Source: Rahnella bruchi
Lineage (GTDB): Bacteria; Pseudomonadota; Gammaproteobacteria; Enterobacterales; Enterobacteriaceae
NCBI RefSeq assembly: GCF_003614975.1
Contig: NZ_QZWI01000006.1
Span: 62,001-126,000, forward strand
Length of the DNA stretch: 64,000 nucleotides
Direction of reading: 5' to 3'
Position 1 is the first letter of the stretch. Every line of letters starts with the position of its first letter. Below, piece after piece: positions 18,584 through 26,859 of this stretch. The notes under the pieces were generated by a model. The model did not search any database. It saw only the letters and a list, made by a program, of their open reading frames with translations, and was not told the DNA's origin. The translations under genes were made by a program, and so were the position numbers.

Positions 18584-19585
18584 TCAGAACGCGACGACAA
18601 CTTTGCCCTGCATATGGCCGTCGATCACTTTGGCATGTGCCGCTTCAATGCTTTCGACGGTCAGGCCGTGAAGGGTCTCGCTCAGCGTCGTTTGTACTTT
18701 CCCTTCGTCGACCAGTGCGGCGACTTGTTTGAGGATCTCGCCCTGTTCGGCAATATCCGGCGTGGTGAACATGCTGCGGGTATACATCAGTTCCCAGTGC
18801 AGCGCGGCGCTTTTCAGTTTCAGCTTGTTCATATCCAGCGGATGTTCGTTTTCAACAATGGTACAGATGTGGCCCATCGGCGCGATCAGATCGGTAATGG
18901 CTGCCCAGTGACCGTCGGTGTCGTTCAGGCAAAGAATGAAATCCACCTGTTTGATATCGTGTTTTGCCAGTTCGCCTTTCAGATCTTTGTAATTTACGGT
19001 CAGATCCGCACCACGATCCAGGCACCATTGTGCGGATTCGGGACGGGAAGCTGTCGCGATCACTTTCACTTTGCTGCGCAGCGACGCAAAAGGGATCGCC
19101 AGCGATCCGACGCCACCGGCACCGCCGATGATCAACAGGGTTTTATCTGCAGAAGCCTCCTGAATTTTGAGATGCTCGAACAGCGATTCCCAGGCCGTCA
19201 GCGTGGTCAGAGGCATAGCGGCGGCCTGCGCCCAGTCCAGGCTTTTTGGTTTGAGGGAAACAATACGCGAGTCGATCAGTTGTTCAGTCGCATTGCTGCC
19301 TGAGCGGGTGATATCTCCTGCGTACCAGACTTCATCACCGGCTTTGAAATTTTTCACCGCGCTGCCGACCGATTTAACGATACCGCTGGCATCCCAGCCC
19401 AGCACTTTAGGTGCATCCAGACCGCTTTTTTGCACGCCTTTATGTACTTTAGTATCAACCGGGTTAACTGACACGGCTTTCACTTCCACCAGCAGATCGT
19501 AATCTTTCGCGACAGGCTGTGGTAATTCAACAGCCACAAAGTGCGCCGGGTCTTTCGGGTTTACTGCGATTGCTTTTACAGACAT
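18584..19585 (-). CDS. Zinc-type alcohol dehydrogenase-like (MDR) oxidoreductase
   Basis: The 333-aa product belongs to the medium-chain dehydrogenase/reductase superfamily, in the quinone-oxidoreductase-like branch. The N-terminal GroES-like domain contains SVNPVDTKVHKG and the nucleotide-binding domain GGAGGVGSLAIPFA. The cysteine ligands for structural zinc are not present, so despite the family name it is probably zinc-free and NADPH-dependent. The substrate is unknown. It is divergent from a LysR regulator across a 108-base gap, which suggests control by that regulator. Confidence 0.85.
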   Translation of the reverse strand: MSVKAIAVNPKDPAHFVAVELPQPVAKDYDLLVEVKAVSVNPVDTKVHKGVQKSGLDAPKVLGWDASGIVKSVGSAVKNFKAGDEVWYAGDITRSGSNATEQLIDSRIVSLKPKSLDWAQAAAMPLTTLTAWESLFEHLKIQEASADKTLLIIGGAGGVGSLAIPFASLRSKVKVIATASRPESAQWCLDRGADLTVNYKDLKGELAKHDIKQVDFILCLNDTDGHWAAITDLIAPMGHICTIVENEHPLDMNKLKLKSAALHWELMYTRSMFTTPDIAEQGEILKQVAALVDEGKVQTTLSETLHGLTVESIEAAHAKVIDGHMQGKVVVAF

Positions 19586-19693
19586 CAGAATTTCTCCATA
19601 TATTGCTTCGGGTATACAGACAGTCTAGCCCTCGTGCGACAAGCTGATAAGATGGACAATAACTAACAAAGTGTTCGTCTCAGGTGAACAATC

Positions 19694-20602
19694 ATGTTTA
19701 AACAATTACAGGATATGGCGCTGTTTGCGCTGGTGGCGGAATGCGGCAGTTTCACCCAGGCCGCCAGCCGCGCCGGTTTGCCCAAATCCAGCGTCAGTCA
19801 GCGTATCAGTCAGCTGGAAAAATCTGTCGGTATACGGTTACTCAACCGCACCACCCGCCAGCTGAACCTGACGTTCGCCGGCGAACGCTATCTGATCCAC
19901 TGTCAGGAAATGATGCAGGCCAGCGAACGGGCGGAGCTGGCGATCCGCCGTCTGCGCGATAACCCGAGCGGACGTCTGCGCATCACCAGCCCTGCCGGAT
20001 TGGGGGCAACGCTGCTGGCGCGGGTGAATGTCGAATTTCAAAAGCGCTATCCCGATGTGTCACTGGAAGTCTCGGTTTCAGATGCGATGGTGGATCTGGT
20101 GCAGGAAGGGTTTGATATCGCGCTGCGTACCGGTAAGCCGCAGGATTCTTCGCTGATTGGCCGCGAACTGGGACACAGCCCGCGCTATCTGCTGGCGTCA
20201 CCGGCGTATCTGGCGCAGCATCCGGCAATTGAAACGCCGCAACAGCTGGCATCTCATCACTGCATTGCACACCGGGCCTGGTCGGAATGGGTGCTGCATC
20301 ATGGTGAAAGCTATCACCGCTGGCTGCTGCCCTCCGCGCACACCACCGACAACTTGTTGTATGCGCGGGAATGCGCGCTGGCGGGCGCGGGTATCACGCT
20401 GTTACCGGCATTTTTATGTCATGACGAAGTGGCACAGGGAACCCTGGTACGGGTATTACCGGAGTGGGAAGCAGAAGGGAATGATCTGTATCTGGTTTAT
20501 CCGGGGCGGAAACTGAATTCACCGGCGCTGGCCTGTTTCATTGATTTTATGCTGGAGGAATATGGCTTTGCGAAGAGTTACAGCGAGGCGCTGGCGGGAT
20601 AA
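19694..20602 (+). CDS. LysR-family transcriptional regulator
   Basis: The 302-aa product has the standard N-terminal winged helix-turn-helix (FALVAECGSFTQAASRAGLPKSSVSQRISQLE, about residues 10-41) and a periplasmic-binding-like effector domain beginning SGRLRITSPAGLG. It resembles the large group of LysR proteins found beside oxidoreductases. Divergent arrangement with the MDR gene suggests that it regulates that gene and itself; the inducer is unknown. Confidence 0.88.
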   Translation: MFKQLQDMALFALVAECGSFTQAASRAGLPKSSVSQRISQLEKSVGIRLLNRTTRQLNLTFAGERYLIHCQEMMQASERAELAIRRLRDNPSGRLRITSPAGLGATLLARVNVEFQKRYPDVSLEVSVSDAMVDLVQEGFDIALRTGKPQDSSLIGRELGHSPRYLLASPAYLAQHPAIETPQQLASHHCIAHRAWSEWVLHHGESYHRWLLPSAHTTDNLLYARECALAGAGITLLPAFLCHDEVAQGTLVRVLPEWEAEGNDLYLVYPGRKLNSPALACFIDFMLEEYGFAKSYSEALAG

Positions 20603-20621
20603 GTCTCAGTAAATTGCAGAT

Positions 20622-20647
20622 ATAAAAAAGGCCCGTTTCCGGGCCTT
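20622..20647 (-). terminator. Terminator of ettA (minus strand)
   Basis: AAGGCCCG pairs with CGGGCCTT around a TTTC loop, and a run of A on the plus strand gives the T tract for ettA. It may also stop the LysR transcript, though less well. Confidence 0.8.
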
Positions 20648-20666
20648 AGCTGTTTTATAAAGACGA

Positions 20667-22334
20667 TTACTTGATCATCTTTTTGTACTTGATGCGCTTC
20701 GGCTCTAACGCTTCGGCACCTAAAGTACGTTTTTTGTATTCTTCGTATTCGGTGAAGTTACCTTCGAAGAATTCGACTTTACCTTCATCCTGATAGTCGA
20801 GGATGTGGGTCGCGATACGGTCGAGGAACCAGCGGTCATGGGAAATGACCATCGCGCAGCCCGGGAACTCCAGCAAGGCGTTTTCCAGTGCGCGCAGGGT
20901 TTCGATGTCGAGGTCGTTGGTCGGTTCATCGAGCAGCAACATGTTGCCGCCAACCTGGAGCAGTTTTGCCAGATGCAGACGGCCACGCTCACCACCGGAC
21001 AATTCGCCCACGCGTTTGCCCTGATCAACACCTTTAAAATTGAAGCGGCCAACGTAAGCACGGCTTGGCATTTCAGTGGTGCCGACACGCATAATGTCCT
21101 GACCACCAGACACTTCTTCCCACACGGTTTTGCTGTTGTCCATAGAATCACGGAACTGATCCACAGACGCCAGTTTCACGGTGTCGCCCAGCTCGATGGT
21201 GCCGCCGTTAGCTTCTTCCTGGCCTGACATCATGCGGAACAGGGTCGATTTACCGGCACCGTTCGGACCGATAATCCCGACGATTGCGCCTTTCGGTACG
21301 GAGAAGGACAGGTCGTCGATCAGAACGCGATCACCATAAGACTTGCTCAGGTTTTTCACTTCGACGACTTTGTCGCCCAGGCGTGGACCTGGTGGAATGA
21401 ACAGTTCGTTGGTTTCGTTACGTTTCTGATATTCGGTGTTGTTCAGCTCTTCAAAGCGAGCCAGACGGGCCTTGCCTTTAGACTGACGGCCTTTCGCGCC
21501 CTGACGAACCCACTCCAGCTCTTTCTCAATAGATTTACGACGGGCCGCTTCAGAAGAAGCTTCCTGCGCCAGACGTTCATCTTTCTGTTCCAGCCATGTG
21601 GAATAGTTACCTTCCCACGGAATACCTTCACCGCGGTCAAGCTCGAGGATCCAACCGGCGACGTTATCGAGGAAGTAACGGTCATGGGTGATCGCCACAA
21701 CGGTACCTTCGAAGTCGTGCAGGAAGCGTTCCAGCCATGCCACGGATTCTGCATCCAGGTGGTTGGTCGGTTCGTCGAGCAGCAGCATGTCTGGTTTTTC
21801 CAGCAGCAGGCGGCAAAGAGCCACACGGCGGCGTTCACCACCGGACAACGTGGCGACTTTCGCATCCCAGTCTGGCAGACGCAGCGCATCAGCAGCACGT
21901 TCCAGTTGGCTGTTCAGGTTATGCCCATCATGTGCCTGAATGATCTCTTCCAGACGGCCCTGTTCAGCGGCCAGTTTGTCGAAATCGGCTTCCGGCTCAG
22001 CGTACAGCGCATAGACTTCATCAAGACGTTTTAACGCGCCAACGACTTCAGAAACGGCTTCTTCCACGGACTCACGCACGGTGTGTTCCATGTTCAGCTG
22101 TGGTTCCTGCGGCAGATAACCGATTTTCAGATCAGGCTGCGGACGTGCTTCGCCTTCGATGTCGGTATCGATACCGGCCATGATGCGCAGCAGGGTGGAT
22201 TTACCTGAACCGTTCAGACCCAGAACACCGATTTTGGCACCAGGGAAGAAACTCAGGGAGATGTTCTTAAGAATATGACGCTTCGGCGGAACAATTTTGC
22301 CGAGGCGATGCATGGAATATACGTATTGAGCCAC
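20667..22334 (-). CDS. ettA: Energy-dependent translational throttle protein EttA
   Basis: EttA is an ABC-F ATPase that binds the ribosomal E site and gates early elongation according to the ATP/ADP ratio. The 555-aa product has two ABC cassettes: Walker A GLNGSGKST with LSGGERRRVALCR, and GPNGAGKST with LSGGERGRLHLAK, joined by the P-site interaction motif region (KGKARLARFEELN). The start is GTG 22334 (AQYVYSMHR, as in E. coli AQFVYTMHR). A longer open frame reaching 22478 encodes unrelated sequence and is the leader. Confidence 0.96.
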   Translation of the reverse strand: MAQYVYSMHRLGKIVPPKRHILKNISLSFFPGAKIGVLGLNGSGKSTLLRIMAGIDTDIEGEARPQPDLKIGYLPQEPQLNMEHTVRESVEEAVSEVVGALKRLDEVYALYAEPEADFDKLAAEQGRLEEIIQAHDGHNLNSQLERAADALRLPDWDAKVATLSGGERRRVALCRLLLEKPDMLLLDEPTNHLDAESVAWLERFLHDFEGTVVAITHDRYFLDNVAGWILELDRGEGIPWEGNYSTWLEQKDERLAQEASSEAARRKSIEKELEWVRQGAKGRQSKGKARLARFEELNNTEYQKRNETNELFIPPGPRLGDKVVEVKNLSKSYGDRVLIDDLSFSVPKGAIVGIIGPNGAGKSTLFRMMSGQEEANGGTIELGDTVKLASVDQFRDSMDNSKTVWEEVSGGQDIMRVGTTEMPSRAYVGRFNFKGVDQGKRVGELSGGERGRLHLAKLLQVGGNMLLLDEPTNDLDIETLRALENALLEFPGCAMVISHDRWFLDRIATHILDYQDEGKVEFFEGNFTEYEEYKKRTLGAEALEPKRIKYKKMIK

Positions 22335-22535
22335 GTTGTTTTGAGCCTCTTTCTGCGGGCCGCGCGCTTTCTGCGAAGGGCAGGCGCTGCGGCAAATTAA
22401 AGCCAGCCCCGCCTGACTGCGGCATGACTGATAAGGGTTCCGACTGCGAAGTTTAGCTTGTTTCAGTCGTGTACCCAACCATCAGGTTCACAGTAAGGCA
22501 AGAATGTTGCTGGCTGCAGATAAGAGGGCAGGCTT

Positions 22536-23216
22536 TCAGCCGAAAGGAACAGTGAATTCATCCGGTTCGCTGGCCGGACGTAATGGCTGAATACGCCCCA
22601 CAAACATGCCGGAAGTCAGGATGTCAGTGAGCTTAACAACATGATATATAGCCTGTTTATTCTGTGTCTTGACCTTGCGCTTGATGTTGCCTTTATGCGA
22701 GGCCACAGTTTTCTGTTTGATGTTCAGATGTTGGGAAATAATTTCCGTGTTCAGTCCGGACATCCACATTTTCAGAATGCTTGATTCCGTCCGGCTCAGG
22801 CTGACCGGCGTAAGATCCAGCATTTGTTCCGTTTCACCCACCCGCGACAGATGCAGGTTGTGAGCGATAAGCTGATAAATCGTGGTTGTCCGGATGGATT
22901 TTGACAAAATGATGATGTTTTTACGGATCGGCACATAGTTCTGATAATTCAGGTTTTCTTTGGAGATAAAGACAAAGAAAAGCGTGCCGGGATGCGCGTC
23001 GATCACCCCCCTGAGGGCGTGGCCGGAAGGCGCATCAGATGTAAAACAATCTTCATTCACAAAGATGATTTCAGGCGTCAGGGAATTGCATACGGCTTGC
23101 AGTTCGTTGATGTCCTTGAGCGAAAGAATGTCTTTCTGGTGTTGTCCGTTAAGTTGCAAGAGCGAATGCAATGCCAGCTGTGTGTAAAAGCACTTATCTA
23201 CAATGAGCGATGACAT
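22536..23216 (-). CDS. RcsA-like LuxR-type transcriptional regulator
   Basis: The 226-aa product resembles RcsA, the partner of RcsB in capsule and motility control. The N-terminal part follows RcsA (MSSLIVDKCFYTQLAL, VNEDCF, HPGTLFFVFI, RKNIIILSKSI) and lacks a receiver phosphorylation site. The C-terminal LuxR helix-turn-helix (about 138-200) matches RcsA almost throughout: SLSRTESSILKMWMSG, KTVASHKGNIKRKVKT, YHVVKLTD. About 20 extra residues, rich in Pro and acidic groups, follow the usual end. In E. coli rcsA lies elsewhere, near flagellar genes; here it is between ettA and a P-type ATPase. It could be the sole RcsA or a paralogue. Confidence 0.8.
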   Translation of the reverse strand: MSSLIVDKCFYTQLALHSLLQLNGQHQKDILSLKDINELQAVCNSLTPEIIFVNEDCFTSDAPSGHALRGVIDAHPGTLFFVFISKENLNYQNYVPIRKNIIILSKSIRTTTIYQLIAHNLHLSRVGETEQMLDLTPVSLSRTESSILKMWMSGLNTEIISQHLNIKQKTVASHKGNIKRKVKTQNKQAIYHVVKLTDILTSGMFVGRIQPLRPASEPDEFTVPFG

Positions 23217-23490
23217 TGTGGGTTACCTGTTTGTTGGCCTCTGTATAACTGCGAAGCAGAGAGGCTCGTTTTTATAAAACTGACCGTATTGCGATGGGGC
23301 CATCCCTTTAAAGCTGCCGGAGTGCGGCATAACTCAATTGCTGTGAAAAGGGATACCCTTGGCGAGAGTAATAAAGCGGTGTGAGATTGATGTAAATCAG
23401 CTGGAAGGGTATTGGGATGTTTTGCGTGATCTCTGAGACGAACTGAACGCCAAGGCGTCTAAAGTTTCAGAAATGTGACTATTTAAAGGC
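23217..23490 (-). promoter_or_regulatory. Upstream region of the RcsA-like gene
   Basis: No gene is seen. Reading toward the regulator, there is an FNR-box-like sequence TTGATGTAAATCAG at 23387-23400, a perfect AAGGG-ATA-CCCTT inverted repeat at 23348-23360, and a leader hairpin GCCTCT/AGAGGC around 23235-23263. A -10-like TATAAA precedes the hairpin. All are candidates only. Confidence 0.35.
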
Positions 23491-23519
23491 TAAAAACCGG
23501 GCTACCACAGGCAGCCCGG
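23491..23519 (-). terminator. Terminator of the P-type ATPase gene
   Basis: Read on the minus strand, CCGGGCT pairs perfectly with AGCCCGG and is followed by TTTTTA. Confidence 0.85.
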
Positions 23520-23534
23520 CCAAGAGTTTCAGTT

Positions 23535-26273
23535 TCAGTCTTTCTTGCGGATAAAGCGGTTAACCAGCCATTTTTCAATTTCGACAATCACGAAGATCAT
23601 CGCGCCGACCATCAGGGTGATACCCCAGAATTTCAGCGGCATTGGCACAGTGCCGAACAGAGAGTTCATGACCGGCAGATAAATCAGCGCCAGTTGCAGG
23701 AGCAATAGCACGCCGGAGACAATCCACAGTCCTTTGTTAACGAACACTTCACGGCTCAGCGGGAAGCGGTCCATCACGCGGCAGTTAAACATGTACACCC
23801 ACTGTGCGGTAACCAGCGTCTGCAACAGCACGGTGCGGATCAAATCGCTGCTGTAGCCCTGCGGCTGCATCCAGGCTTCGAGAACGAAGGCGCTGCAGGC
23901 AATCAGAATACCGACGAAAGCGATACGCCAGACGGCGTGCAGGTCGAGAACGTGCTGACCCGGCGGGCGCGGGCGGCGGCGCATCATGCCTTTTTCTGCC
24001 GGCTCAAAGGCCAGACCGAAGGACAGCGTGGTGGAGGTCGCCATGTTCATCCACAGGATCTGGACAGGCGTCAGCGGAATCACCGCACCGGCCAGAATCG
24101 CCAGAATAATCAGCAGCCCCTGCGCGAGGTTTGTCGGCAGGATGAACAGAATGGTTTTCTTCAGGTTGTCGTATACGCGACGCCCTTCTTTCACCGCGCT
24201 GGCGATGGTCGCAAAGTTGTCATCAGTCAGTACCATGTCAGCGGCTTCTTTAGTGACTTCGGTGCCTTTGATACCCATGGCGATACCGACATCCGCCTGT
24301 TTCAGCGCTGGCGCGTCATTCACGCCATCGCCGGTCATGCCGACCACTTCGCCGGTTTCCTGCAGGGCTTTCACCAGACGTAATTTATGCTCAGGGCTGG
24401 TGCGGGCGAAAATATCGTACTGGCTGGCGGCGACGGCCAGCTCAGCGTCATCCATATGCTCTAGCTGATAGCCGGTAATGGAGTCACCGCTGTTGCCGAT
24501 GCCTAACATTTTGCCGATAGCCATCGCAGTTTCCTGATGGTCACCGGTGATCATCTTCACGCGGATCCCGGCCTGCTGACACTGCGCAATAGCATCAATG
24601 GCTTCAGGGCGCGGCGGATCCATCATGGCGGCAATACCTGCGAACACCAGCCCTTGTTGCAGGTGGTCGTGGTTCAGGTCGCCCTCAATTTGCGGCTCAT
24701 CTTTGATGGCGGCGGCCACCATGCGCAGCCCCTGACGGGCATAGCGCGCCATCTCTTCTTCCCAGTACTCGCGGCGGAAAGGCTGAACGCCATTTTCCGT
24801 CAGTTCATCAGTCGCTAGGGAGAACAGCACATCCGGGGCGCCGGTCACATACAGCTGAGTTTTGCCGCCAATCCGTTGCAATGTCGCCATGTATTTGTGT
24901 TTGGAATCGAACGGAATTTTATCCAGAGATTCAACCTGACCGGTATGCAGATTGGCTTTCGCCGCCAGCACTTTCAATGCGCCGGACGTCGGGCCGCCGG
25001 TAATTCCCCAGTGACCTCTGTCGTCCTGATTCAGCTGGCTGTCGTTACAAATATCCACGACAGTGATGAAAGTGTTGAGCACCGGCATACTGATGACATC
25101 CACCTGGCGCTGCGAGAGTTCTTCCAGGATGCGCCCTTTCGGCTGGTAGCTTTCGCCTTCCACATCGTAAGCGCGGTCTGCCAGAATCACCGCTTTTACG
25201 GTCATTTCATTCATGGTCAGCGTGCCGGTTTTATCCGAGCAAATGACGGTCATGGAGCCCAGCGTTTCGACGGTCGGCAGTTTGCGGATGATGGCGTGAT
25301 TACGCGCCATCGACTGTACGCCCAGCGACAGAATAATTGAGATAATCGCCGGTAAGCCCTCAGGGACTGACGCCACGGCCAGACTGATCAGCGACAGCAG
25401 CAGTTCGCCCAGCGGCATGTCGCGCAGGATGAATGCGAAAACAAACAAGAACGCCATCATCAGAAGGATCAGGGCGAAAATGCCTTTGCCCAGTTTGTCG
25501 ATTTGCTGCAACAACGGGGTGCGCTGCGCTTTAATCGCCGACATCATCTGGCTGATGTGACCCAGTTCGGTGTCCTGACCGGTGGCATAAACCACACCGG
25601 TGGCGGTGCCGCCGCTTACCATGGTGCCGGAGAACAGCAAATTATGGCGATCGCCGATCATGACTTCTTCGTCGATGAGCTGAGCGTTTTTGATGACGAC
25701 GGTGGATTCGCCGGTCAGGATAGCTTCTTCGACCTGCAGATTGTGTGCGCTGACGATACGCACGTCAGCCGGGATTTTGTCACCGGGACGCAGTTGCACG
25801 ATATCGCCGGGCACCAGCTGGTCGGCATTGAGGGTTTGAACTTGTCCGTCACGCATCACGACGGCCTGACTGGACAGCATATTCTGAATGCTTTTCAGGG
25901 ATTTTTCTGCGCTGTTCTCCTGCAGAAAACCAATCAGCGCATTGATAACGGCAACGCCCAGGATCACAAATGTATCAACCCAGTGTCCCATTGCGCCGGT
26001 CACCACGGCGGCGGCGAGCAGGATGTAAATCAGAACATCATTGAAGTGCGCCAGAAAACGCATCAGGGCGCTTTTAGATTGTTTTTCCGGTAAGGCGTTC
26101 GGGCCATATTTTTTCAGGCGCTCGCTGGCTTCCTGCCGCGTCAGGCCATTTTCACTGGTTTCCAGACGCTGCATCGCATCGTTACTACTAATCTGATACC
26201 AGTTTTTGTTTTCTGCTGCTGCAGACGAGGACGGGCTGGCATTCGTTTTTACAGATGAAGCTGAATGAGTCAT
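23535..26273 (-). CDS. P2-type cation-transporting ATPase
   Basis: The 912-aa product has the full P2 ATPase layout: a cation-ATPase N-terminal domain (residues about 30-90), TGES actuator loop (187-189), PEGLP in membrane helix 4 (304-308), the phosphorylated aspartate D347 in DKTGTLT, MITGDHQET, TGDGVNDAPAL and a C-terminal six-helix domain. The helix-6 ion site reads NMATSTT, so the aspartate that coordinates calcium in SERCA is replaced by Ser. This suggests a cation other than, or in addition to, calcium. ATG 26273 is preferred over 26285 because GGAAAAG lies just upstream. It is not at this place in E. coli. Confidence 0.88.
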   Translation of the reverse strand: MTHSASSVKTNASPSSSAAAENKNWYQISSNDAMQRLETSENGLTRQEASERLKKYGPNALPEKQSKSALMRFLAHFNDVLIYILLAAAVVTGAMGHWVDTFVILGVAVINALIGFLQENSAEKSLKSIQNMLSSQAVVMRDGQVQTLNADQLVPGDIVQLRPGDKIPADVRIVSAHNLQVEEAILTGESTVVIKNAQLIDEEVMIGDRHNLLFSGTMVSGGTATGVVYATGQDTELGHISQMMSAIKAQRTPLLQQIDKLGKGIFALILLMMAFLFVFAFILRDMPLGELLLSLISLAVASVPEGLPAIISIILSLGVQSMARNHAIIRKLPTVETLGSMTVICSDKTGTLTMNEMTVKAVILADRAYDVEGESYQPKGRILEELSQRQVDVISMPVLNTFITVVDICNDSQLNQDDRGHWGITGGPTSGALKVLAAKANLHTGQVESLDKIPFDSKHKYMATLQRIGGKTQLYVTGAPDVLFSLATDELTENGVQPFRREYWEEEMARYARQGLRMVAAAIKDEPQIEGDLNHDHLQQGLVFAGIAAMMDPPRPEAIDAIAQCQQAGIRVKMITGDHQETAMAIGKMLGIGNSGDSITGYQLEHMDDAELAVAASQYDIFARTSPEHKLRLVKALQETGEVVGMTGDGVNDAPALKQADVGIAMGIKGTEVTKEAADMVLTDDNFATIASAVKEGRRVYDNLKKTILFILPTNLAQGLLIILAILAGAVIPLTPVQILWMNMATSTTLSFGLAFEPAEKGMMRRRPRPPGQHVLDLHAVWRIAFVGILIACSAFVLEAWMQPQGYSSDLIRTVLLQTLVTAQWVYMFNCRVMDRFPLSREVFVNKGLWIVSGVLLLLQLALIYLPVMNSLFGTVPMPLKFWGITLMVGAMIFVIVEIEKWLVNRFIRKKD

Positions 26274-26859
26274 ATACTTTTCCATAAGCAAAGAACTGGG
26301 CTGTTATTAATATTTCAATCCTGACGATGAAATAGTGAATATCATTAAAACAATTTTTCAATAGGGTGTGATAATAATTAATCAGGTAGGAATAAATTTG
26401 ATCTGAGCCAAAAAATACTTTTTTATGCTGTAATTAATAATAAAAATTGTTTAAAAACAATATCATAGAAAAATTATGAATTTGCGTATTATTTACGGGT
26501 CATTTAAGGTTTGTTTAGGAATTAGATGTCTGGGTAAAGTGATGTAAATAAAGCTGAGTTTTGTCAGTGTGGTTATTTTATTTTAAATTGTAAGTGTGCT
26601 ATCTATTTGCTAATTAGCACTAAATAACCGCTAATTATCTGCGGGTATAACGTCCGCCACCATTATTCATACCTCTACGTTCTGTGACAGAAAATAGATC
26701 TGCCGCCGTCTGGTAACTGCCGGTCGCTTGCACCACACTGTGTAAAGTTTGTGATGCTGTCCCTGCATCGCTTCAATTTTAAATATGAATCGATTAGCGT
26801 AGTGGCTGTCTACACAATGCAGAACAGTTTCGGCACAACCCGTGAGGATAAAGGTAAGT
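26274..26859 (+). other. AT-rich divergent region between the ATPase and slt
   Basis: No gene is supported in these 586 bases. Composition is very AT-rich between about 26300 and 26640, unlike the coding surroundings. A perfect palindrome GCTAATTAGC lies at 26609-26618 and a partial copy (CGCTAATTATC) 20 bases further on. Promoters for both flanking genes must lie here, but none stands out. Confidence 0.4.

Noticed and set aside
18527-19303. Plus-strand 258-codon frame opposite the MDR oxidoreductase
   Set aside because: It is the antisense shadow of a well-supported gene; many such long shadows occur here (for example opposite the porin at 59216-60223) owing to codon usage.
22335-22478. 48-codon N-terminal extension of EttA
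   Set aside because: Sequence before GTG 22334 has no similarity to EttA and is low in family-like composition; it is the leader.
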